DNA of 7,102 bases from Pseudomonadota bacterium (GTDB lineage Bacteria; Pseudomonadota; Gammaproteobacteria; Burkholderiales; Gallionellaceae). A model generated the notes under the pieces. The model made no database searches and was not told the DNA's origin. It saw nothing but the letters and a program-made list of their open reading frames with translations. The first letter of the stretch is position 1; every line of letters starts with the position of its first letter. A program made the translations under genes and the position numbers. The DNA lies in the NCBI GenBank assembly GCA_021781695.1, contig JAJXWG010000085.1, positions 1 through 7,102 of the forward strand, read 5' to 3'. Positions 1-5,618 of the stretch are shown in pieces.

Positions 1-971
1 GCGGACAGCAGTTTGTCTCCATAGTCAGCCTCGCCGCGCGAGCTGAAACGGTTGAACAGGGCCGCAGTCAACACAGGAGCAGGTGTTCCTGATTCGATCG
101 CAGCGATGCTGGTCCACCGACCCTCGCCTGAGTCGGAAACGCGTCCGCCAAACTGTTCGAGGTCGGTGTCTTTGTGCAGCGCGTGTGCCGTCAAATCGAG
201 CAGCCATGAACCCACCACGCTGCCGCGCCGCCAAAGCTCGGCGACTTCGGCGACGTCGATGTCGTAGCGGAATGCCTGCGGATCGCGCAGCGGTGTCGTC
301 TCGGCGTCAGTCTGTTGCGATGCGCCGCCCACATTGGCGTGACGCAGCAGATTGAAACCTTCAGCATAGGCGGCCATCATGCCGTATTCGATGCCATTGT
401 GCACCATCTTGACGAAATGCCCGGCCCCTTCCGGACCGCAGTGCAGATAGCCGGATTCGGCGGGAGCAGGTTCGCCTGTGCGTCCTTCGCTGCGCGTTGC
501 AGCTTTGACACCGGGCGCAAGTGTAGCAAAGACAGGCTGTAAATGCGCCACCGTCTCTTTCTGTCCGCCTATCATCAGGCAATAGCCGCGCTCCAGCCCC
601 CAGGTGCCGCCGCTGACGCCGACATCCACATAGTGTATCGAGCGAGACTGCAGTATTTTTGCGCGGGCAATGTCGTCCTTGTAATAGGAGTTTCCACCAT
701 CGATAATGATGTCCTCTTTATCCAGCAATACGCCCAGTTCTGCAATGCTTGCATCCACGACAGCCGCGGGCAGCATCAGCCATATGGCGCGCGGTGCGGT
801 CATTTTCTTCACCATGTCCTGCACGCTGGCAGATGGGATTGCACCTTCCTGCGCCAGCATCTGCACGGCATCATGGCTTTGGTCAAACACCACGCACTGA
901 TGGCCTGCCTTTTGTAACCGGCGCACCATGTTTGCGCCCATGCGCCCTAGCCCTATCATTCCGATCTGCAT
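1..971 (-). CDS. gnd: 6-phosphogluconate dehydrogenase, decarboxylating (YqeC/GndA type), 3' end cut by window
   Basis: Cytoplasmic enzyme that oxidatively decarboxylates 6-phosphogluconate to ribulose-5-phosphate and CO2, the last oxidative step of the pentose phosphate pathway. The frame is open from the ATG at 971 to the window edge (about 323 residues). The short YqeC/GndA class is only slightly longer, so probably fewer than 20 residues are missing. An N-terminal Rossmann fold carries GLGRMG at residues 7-12. The substrate loop has SGG at 120-122. The active site reads GHFVKMVHNGIEY, giving Lys188, Asn192 and Glu195, equivalent to sheep Lys183, Asn187 and Glu190. Asp30 ends the second beta strand (VVFDQS), where NADP enzymes usually have Asn-Arg-Thr, which points to NAD+ preference (inference). 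It follows zwf by 67 bp with its own strong ribosome binding site, so it is probably the next gene of the same operon. No frameshift was found on reading the frame through. Confidence 0.96.
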   Translation of the reverse strand, partial: MQIGMIGLGRMGANMVRRLQKAGHQCVVFDQSHDAVQMLAQEGAIPSASVQDMVKKMTAPRAIWLMLPAAVVDASIAELGVLLDKEDIIIDGGNSYYKDDIARAKILQSRSIHYVDVGVSGGTWGLERGYCLMIGGQKETVAHLQPVFATLAPGVKAATRSEGRTGEPAPAESGYLHCGPEGAGHFVKMVHNGIEYGMMAAYAEGFNLLRHANVGGASQQTDAETTPLRDPQAFRYDIDVAEVAELWRRGSVVGSWLLDLTAHALHKDTDLEQFGGRVSDSGEGRWTSIAAIESGTPAPVLTAALFNRFSSRGEADYGDKLLS

Positions 972-977
972 AGTCTT

Positions 978-983
978 CTCCTC
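978..983 (-). promoter_or_regulatory. Shine-Dalgarno sequence of gnd
   Basis: On the minus strand the sequence reads GAGGAGAAGACT and then the ATG at 971. The GAGGAG core sits 6 bases upstream of the start codon. This supports the chosen start. The rest of the 67 bp zwf-gnd gap (972-1038) is fairly AT-rich and shows no GC-rich stem followed by a T run. Confidence 0.75.
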
Positions 984-1038
984 AAATGAATCCAATAAAA
1001 TCCACCAATGGTATTTTTGCCCGATTGAGACGTCGGCA

Positions 1039-2544
1039 TTAGTATGCCTGCAGATCCGCTCCGCTTGGATCCAGGCCATGGCGCCAGAACTGATCATCGC
1101 GGTCAAACAGCCGATATGTGCCGCGCGGTCCCCAGCTTCCGGCAGGATAGGTGTTGATGAATTCGCGCTCCATTGACCAAACCTTGAGCACGGGATCGAC
1201 GACACGCCATGCTGCCTCGACTTCATCTATGCGCAAAAATAGCGAATGGTCACCCATGATCACGTCGAGCAACAGGCCTTCGTATGCATCGTAATCCTCT
1301 TCGCCGTCCTTGCGGTATGTCGCATCAAGACTGATGGTGCGCGTATGCAGATCCAGTCCGGGGACCTTGACCTGCATTTCCATTTTAAGGCAGTCGTCAG
1401 GCTGTATTCCCAGCATGATCCAGTTTGCGACTGCCGGGCCTTGCCTTGTATGTCGCAGTAGATCCTGCGGAGGGTTTTTGAAACGGATGCAGATTGCTGA
1501 GCTGCTCTGGGCCAGACGCTTTCCGGTGCGCAAGTAAAAAGGCACACCGGCCCAGCGCCAGTTGTCTATGAACAGCTTCATCGCGGCATAAGTCTCGGTT
1601 GTGCTGTTTTTGGCAACATGTTCTTCTTCCAGATAGCCAGCAACGGATTTTCCATCGATGTTGCCGCTGGCATACTGGCCGCGAAACGCATGCGCGTGCA
1701 CGGCATTCTGGGTGATCGGACGTATTGCCTTGAACACCTTAACCTTCTCGTCACGCAGATGTTCGGCATCCATTGTCACAGGCGGTTCCATCGCCACCAG
1801 TGCCAAGAGTTGCAGCAAGTGGCTCTGGACCATGTCGCGCAATGCGCCTGCGCCTTCGTAGTAATCGGCGCGCCCATCCACGCCCAGCGTCTCAGAGTGA
1901 GTGATCTGCACATGGTCGATGTAGTGATGATTCCACAAGGGTTCCAGCAGCAGGTTGGCAAACCGGAACACCATCACGTTCTGCACCGTGCCTTTACCAA
2001 GATAATGGTCGATACGGTAAATCTGAGGCTCGTCGAGATGGCGATACAGGCTCGCTTGCAGCGTCTGCGCGCTCAGCAGGTCGTAACCGAAAGGCTTTTC
2101 TATTACCACGCGCCGCCAGCCTGTTTTTTCCGCCAGCAAACCCAAATTGCCCAGCCTGTCTATGATGACCGGATAGTCTGCCGGGCGCACTGCCATGTAA
2201 TAGACGATGTTGGGAGGAAAGACCGGATCGTTATTCAGCAGTTGTTGCAGACGTTCATAAGCCGCGTCGTCACCGGGTGGAATGGCAAAATAATGCAGGC
2301 GTTCGCAAAAGCGCCTGAGCGCTTCCTCATCGATGTTATGTCCATGCAGCTCGCGCAAAATGTCGCTGACAAAGCTTAGCCATTCAGAGCGTTCACGCTG
2401 GGTAATGTCGCATCCAAGAATGACCATGTGATCCGGAAGGCGCTTTACGGTTTCCAGATGAAACAGCGCGGGAATCAATTTGCGGCGGCTCAGGTTTCCG
2501 CCGGCACCAAAAAAAGTCAGTGTGCACGGGTCCAGTAGTTTCAT
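1039..2544 (-). CDS. zwf: Glucose-6-phosphate 1-dehydrogenase
   Basis: Oxidises glucose-6-phosphate to 6-phosphogluconolactone, the entry step of the oxidative pentose phosphate pathway. The 501-residue length is normal for the family. The N-terminal Rossmann domain has FGAGGN at 12-17 (usual form GxSGDLA), followed by RRKL. The catalytic half has EKPFG at 149-153 (Lys150), RIDHYLGK at 177-184 (Asp179, His180, Lys184) and the catalytic-base region RDMVQSHLLQ with His242. The family hallmarks are therefore all present. Three things are odd: Gly185 follows the RIDHYLGK signature where Glu is usual; Ser241 precedes the catalytic His where Asn is usual; and the beta-2 end reads GCDI (44-47) instead of a GxxR-like motif that binds the NADP 2'-phosphate. 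The ATG at 2544 lies 18 bp after the debranching enzyme stop, consistent with co-transcription. Function is secure; cofactor preference is inferred. Confidence 0.96.
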   Translation of the reverse strand: MKLLDPCTLTFFGAGGNLSRRKLIPALFHLETVKRLPDHMVILGCDITQRERSEWLSFVSDILRELHGHNIDEEALRRFCERLHYFAIPPGDDAAYERLQQLLNNDPVFPPNIVYYMAVRPADYPVIIDRLGNLGLLAEKTGWRRVVIEKPFGYDLLSAQTLQASLYRHLDEPQIYRIDHYLGKGTVQNVMVFRFANLLLEPLWNHHYIDHVQITHSETLGVDGRADYYEGAGALRDMVQSHLLQLLALVAMEPPVTMDAEHLRDEKVKVFKAIRPITQNAVHAHAFRGQYASGNIDGKSVAGYLEEEHVAKNSTTETYAAMKLFIDNWRWAGVPFYLRTGKRLAQSSSAICIRFKNPPQDLLRHTRQGPAVANWIMLGIQPDDCLKMEMQVKVPGLDLHTRTISLDATYRKDGEEDYDAYEGLLLDVIMGDHSLFLRIDEVEAAWRVVDPVLKVWSMEREFINTYPAGSWGPRGTYRLFDRDDQFWRHGLDPSGADLQAY

Positions 2545-2552
2545 GAGGGATA

Positions 2553-2557
2553 CCCTT
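2553..2557 (-). promoter_or_regulatory. Probable Shine-Dalgarno sequence of zwf
   Basis: On the minus strand CGAAAGGG is followed by eight bases and then the ATG at 2544. AAGGG is a moderate match to the anti-SD. It lies in the 18 bp between the debranching enzyme stop codon and the zwf start. Confidence 0.5.
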
Positions 2558-2562
2558 TCGGT

Positions 2563-4608
2563 TTATGAGTGTTGTCTATCATGTTCATGTTCCTTGTCAT
2601 GTTTTGATTGTGCACGGTGCAGCTTCAACCAGGCTTCAAGTATGCAAGCGACCGACCAGGCTTGAGCCGGACAGCCTCTCGGAGTGTGTGGCACATCGCC
2701 GTCGAATATCTCGCTGATTGTGCCCAGACCGGCTTCTTTGAGATGCGTTTGTATCGAATCCAGCCTCGATAAAACATGCTTTGCATTGCCGCTGACGCGA
2801 TATTCCGCCAGAGCAAAATGTCCCAGCAGCCATGCCCATACCGTACCCTGATGGTAGGTTCTGCCGCGCGACCATGCCTCGCCCATGTAGTTCGGACAGT
2901 AATCCGGGCTGGCAGGATCAAGAGAACGCAATCCATAGGGAGTGAGTAGGCGTTTTGCGCAGATGGCGACGACATCCCGTTGGTCTTCAGGATTCAGAGG
3001 CGAAAATGGCAGGCTGACTGCGAAAATCTGGTTAGGACGAATGCTTTCATCGCTGCCATCAGGCCCGTCTAAAACATCGAATAATCCCTGATGATCAGGC
3101 CGGATGAATTTCTGAAATCCCGACCTTGTTGTTGCGGCCAGCGATGAATATTCCTTGGCGTGCACCCCGTCATTTAAGGCATGAGCAAACTCAGTCATGG
3201 TCTGCAATGCGTTGTACCACAAGGCATTTATTTCCACAGGTTTGCCTGTCCGGGGTGTGATGGCTTTGCCGTCTGCCCAGGCATTCATCCCGGTAAATTG
3301 TGCGCAAAGTTCACCTGTGCGCAGCAGGCCATCAGACGAATCCAGGCAAATTCCAGAGCGTGTTTCATCGTGGTAATGCTTGATGATCTGCTGCAACATT
3401 GGCCATGCATGAGTGATCGACGGCAAATCCCTGATAGCCTTGAAGTATGCACCCCAGGCCTCGATATACCACAGCGCTGCATCCCATGTGTTGTATCGGG
3501 CTAATTTGCCATCGCCCGGAAAAAAATCCGGCAACATGCTGCTTTCCACGAATGGCAGACAGCTTGACAAGAGATTGTGTGCCTCCTGGTAACGTCCGTT
3601 TGTCAATAACAGTCCGGGCAGTGCAATCATGCTGTCGCATATTCGCTCGCCGAGCCAGGGGTAAGCAGCCACGATTTCGTTGCGCACCTGCGGGTAGTTA
3701 ATCACAAAGCTGTCGGCAGCCAGGATCAGTTGTTCTATCCACGCAGGTGCTTGTGTGAATTCGGGTTCGATGATTTTTGCGCGTGTGAGCATTGCGATGT
3801 CGCGTTCCTGAAAACGTTGCATGGCGTCTACTATGTAGTAAGCAGGCTCATCCGATTCAATCGAAGCCGTCAGGCCCACCCAGTGCCCTGCATAAACAGG
3901 GAAGGTCATATGGCCTATGCAAAGATGTCTATCATGTTCTGCCAAGCTGCGGTCGTGTTCGGATGGCAAATCGAAGTCATCCACCCAATAATTGGCCTGC
4001 TGCACTTCGCCGCATCGAGAAGCAAAATGTAAACAGGGGCTGTCTGGATAACTGACATCGAGTTCGTGGTCACTCATATTGTAAGTCAGTGAATTGTCTG
4101 TAAAGCCAGAGATGCCGTGATGGTCTCGAACATTGGCAAGCAGTCTTACTCGCAAGCGTACCTTTTTATCCTGTGGATTTTCAAGCAAACGCCAAGCCAG
4201 GCTGGTGCTGTGTCTGCCATGCTCCATCCAGATGCGCGCCTCGATCAGCAAATCATTCAGACGATAGCGCCAGACCGGCATTCGTCCATCCAGCCGGAAC
4301 GATTCAATTCGAAGAGGTTCGTCGGGCTCTATCGCGCCGTTGATCACACGGTTGGTGTATAAGGGGATCACCTGATCACCATCGAGCAGTTCGGCATCAG
4401 CCCGGGCAAAAAATAGCTGCCGCTGAAGTTCGGATTGTGGTGCTGCTATCAGCAAGCCATGGTAACGTCGGGTCAGTGTGCCGGCTACCGTTGCACCGGC
4501 ATAGCCTCCTATGCCATTGGCCAGCCACCATTCGTGCTGTTCTGCACGTTCGAGCGAGCCGCAAACATTGCGGTCCAGAATCACGCCCTGCGGAAGGGTT
4601 TGCTTCAA
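2563..4608 (-). CDS. Amylo-alpha-1,6-glucosidase (bacterial glycogen debranching enzyme, GH133-like)
   Basis: Predicted to remove alpha-1,6-linked glucose stubs from glycogen after phosphorylase has shortened the outer chains. Read from a TTG at 4608 it is about 681 residues, normal for bacterial debranching enzymes. The N-terminal domain is typical: EWWLANGIGGYAGATVAGT then LTRRYHGLL (residues about 26-53). The C-terminal (alpha/alpha)6 glucosidase domain shows YNTWDAALW, GKPVEINALWYNAL (Glu459), RPNQIFAVSLPFSPL, LTPYGLRSL, YHQGTVW and SEIFDGD with the presumed catalytic base Glu633. Two active-site motifs are atypical: GERICDSM (about 320-327) replaces GDWGRDTM, and TGMNAW (439-444) replaces TWMDAK, changing the presumed general acid Asp to Asn442. 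The C terminus is a His-rich charged tail. An ATG at 4728 would extend the frame 40 residues into tal and is less likely. Family assignment is firm; full catalytic activity is uncertain. Confidence 0.9.
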   Translation of the reverse strand: MKQTLPQGVILDRNVCGSLERAEQHEWWLANGIGGYAGATVAGTLTRRYHGLLIAAPQSELQRQLFFARADAELLDGDQVIPLYTNRVINGAIEPDEPLRIESFRLDGRMPVWRYRLNDLLIEARIWMEHGRHSTSLAWRLLENPQDKKVRLRVRLLANVRDHHGISGFTDNSLTYNMSDHELDVSYPDSPCLHFASRCGEVQQANYWVDDFDLPSEHDRSLAEHDRHLCIGHMTFPVYAGHWVGLTASIESDEPAYYIVDAMQRFQERDIAMLTRAKIIEPEFTQAPAWIEQLILAADSFVINYPQVRNEIVAAYPWLGERICDSMIALPGLLLTNGRYQEAHNLLSSCLPFVESSMLPDFFPGDGKLARYNTWDAALWYIEAWGAYFKAIRDLPSITHAWPMLQQIIKHYHDETRSGICLDSSDGLLRTGELCAQFTGMNAWADGKAITPRTGKPVEINALWYNALQTMTEFAHALNDGVHAKEYSSLAATTRSGFQKFIRPDHQGLFDVLDGPDGSDESIRPNQIFAVSLPFSPLNPEDQRDVVAICAKRLLTPYGLRSLDPASPDYCPNYMGEAWSRGRTYHQGTVWAWLLGHFALAEYRVSGNAKHVLSRLDSIQTHLKEAGLGTISEIFDGDVPHTPRGCPAQAWSVACILEAWLKLHRAQSKHDKEHEHDRQHS

Positions 4609-4613
4609 AATTG

Positions 4614-4619
4614 TCCTCT
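4614..4619 (-). promoter_or_regulatory. Shine-Dalgarno sequence that decides a TTG start for the debranching enzyme
   Basis: The minus strand reads CAGAGGACAATT and then TTG AAG CAA. AGAGGA sits five bases before the TTG at 4608. The in-frame ATG at 4728 lies inside tal and would force a 92-base overlap. The next GTG, at 4584, has only weak purine content upstream. Family similarity begins soon after the TTG. Confidence 0.65.
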
Positions 4620-4636
4620 GCTTACGCGTTACTTCC

Positions 4637-5587
4637 TTAAAGTTTCTCCAGCAGCATTTTTTCCAGTTTGATCTGGTCCACTGTGAATCCGCGTATGCCT
4701 TCGGCAAGCTTTTCCGTCGCCATCGCATCCTCGTTCATCTCCCATCGGAACTGCGCTTCGGTCATGGGCGCAGGAGGTTCTTGGGTTGAGCCGCTGTCTG
4801 ACAGTTTCCGTTCCAGCACCCCCTGCGTGGATTCAAGTTCTTTCAGGAAGGATGGCGCGATGGTCAGGCGGTCACAGCCTGCAAGGGCCACGATCTCGCC
4901 CAGGTTGCGAAACGATGCGCCCATCACGATGGTTCTGTAGCCGTGTGCTTTGTAATAGGCATAGATGTTGCGCACCGACTTCACGCCAGGATCGTTTTCA
5001 GCTGCGAAATCCTGGCCGCTCTTTGCCTTGTGCCAGTCAAGTATGCGGCCGACGAAAGGCGAGATCAGCGTCACGCCTGCCTCGGCACAGGCGCGTGCCT
5101 GGGCGAAACCGAACAGCAGCGTGAGATTGCAATGTATGCCTTCCCGTTCAAGAATTTCCGCGGCGCGTATGCCTTCCCATGTCGATGCGATCTTGATCAG
5201 TACGCGATGGTTGGCTATACCGGCAGCGTTGTATAGCGCAATCAGCTTGCGTGCCTTGGCAAGCGTGGCCACAGTGTCAAAGGAAAGTCGTGCATCCACT
5301 TCGGTAGAGATGCGGCCCGGAATATATTTGAGCACCTCCAGCCCGACGTCCACGGCAAGCTTGTCCATCGCATCGTGCGCCTGCTGTTCTTTGTCCTGGC
5401 TTTGCGATTTTCCCCAGGCGATTGCATCACTGATCAGCGGAATGTATTCCGGCAAAGTGGCAGCCTTGAGCAGCAACGAAGGATTGGTCGTCGCATCTTC
5501 AGGCTGGTGATGGTGGATCGCTTCGATATCGCCCGTGTCGGCGACTATTGTGGTCATCGATTTGAGTTGTTCAAGCAGGTTGCTCAT
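4637..5587 (-). CDS. tal: Transaldolase, TalA/TalB type
   Basis: Transfers a dihydroxyacetone unit between sedoheptulose-7-phosphate and glyceraldehyde-3-phosphate in the non-oxidative pentose phosphate pathway, through a Schiff base on lysine. From the ATG at 5587 the protein has 316 residues, and its active-site residues fall at the E. coli TalB numbers: Asp17 (VADTGD), Asn35 (TTNPS), Glu96 (STEVDARL), Schiff-base Lys132 (LIKIASTWEG), Thr156 (NLTLLF) and Ser176 (ISPFVGR). This coincidence and a GGGAG sequence just upstream favour 5587 over the in-frame ATG at 5599. The gene lies 31 bp after glgP and 28 bp before the debranching enzyme, with no terminator in either gap. It probably recycles the pentose phosphates made by the downstream zwf and gnd products. 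Confidence 0.97.
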   Translation of the reverse strand: MSNLLEQLKSMTTIVADTGDIEAIHHHQPEDATTNPSLLLKAATLPEYIPLISDAIAWGKSQSQDKEQQAHDAMDKLAVDVGLEVLKYIPGRISTEVDARLSFDTVATLAKARKLIALYNAAGIANHRVLIKIASTWEGIRAAEILEREGIHCNLTLLFGFAQARACAEAGVTLISPFVGRILDWHKAKSGQDFAAENDPGVKSVRNIYAYYKAHGYRTIVMGASFRNLGEIVALAGCDRLTIAPSFLKELESTQGVLERKLSDSGSTQEPPAPMTEAQFRWEMNEDAMATEKLAEGIRGFTVDQIKLEKMLLEKL

Positions 5588-5592
5588 GTGGT

Positions 5593-5597
5593 CTCCC
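5593..5597 (-). promoter_or_regulatory. Shine-Dalgarno sequence of tal
   Basis: The minus strand reads TATGGGAGACCAC and then ATGAGC. GGGAG lies five bases before the ATG at 5587. It overlaps the alternative ATG at 5599, making that upstream start unlikely. The glgP-tal gap also has an AT-rich run (TATTAAATAAAA), but without a recognisable -35 element I do not call a promoter. Confidence 0.65.
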
Positions 5598-5618
5598 ATA
5601 GGGTTTTATTTAATATGT

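Noticed and set aside
361..582. Suspected frameshift in gnd because a minus-strand frame overlaps it
   Set aside because: Reading gnd codon by codon from 971 to the window edge gives one uninterrupted frame with all catalytic residues in order; the other frame is a shadow.
543..917. Open frame of 124 codons on the plus strand, antisense to gnd
   Set aside because: It overlaps conserved gnd coding sequence, including the region before the catalytic motif, and its translation resembles no known protein.
972..1038. Possible terminator or small RNA in the zwf-gnd gap
   Set aside because: Only a four-base-pair palindrome (ACCATTGGT) is present, with no GC-rich stem and no T run in the direction of transcription.
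1618..2379. Open frame of 253 codons on the plus strand, antisense to zwf
   Set aside because: It lies wholly inside a well-supported zwf gene, has no recognisable family features and no convincing ribosome binding site. Long antisense frames are common opposite coding sequence of this composition.
4609..4728. Upstream ATG extension of the debranching enzyme into tal
   Set aside because: The extra 40 residues are the out-of-frame reading of the conserved tal C terminus and do not look like a debranching N terminus. The ATG lacks a good ribosome binding site, while a TTG further down has one.
5588..5618. Possible internal promoter between glgP and tal from the AT-rich TATTAAAT stretch
   Set aside because: No recognisable -35 element lies at the right spacing. 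The stretch is too short to distinguish from an AT-rich intercistronic spacer.
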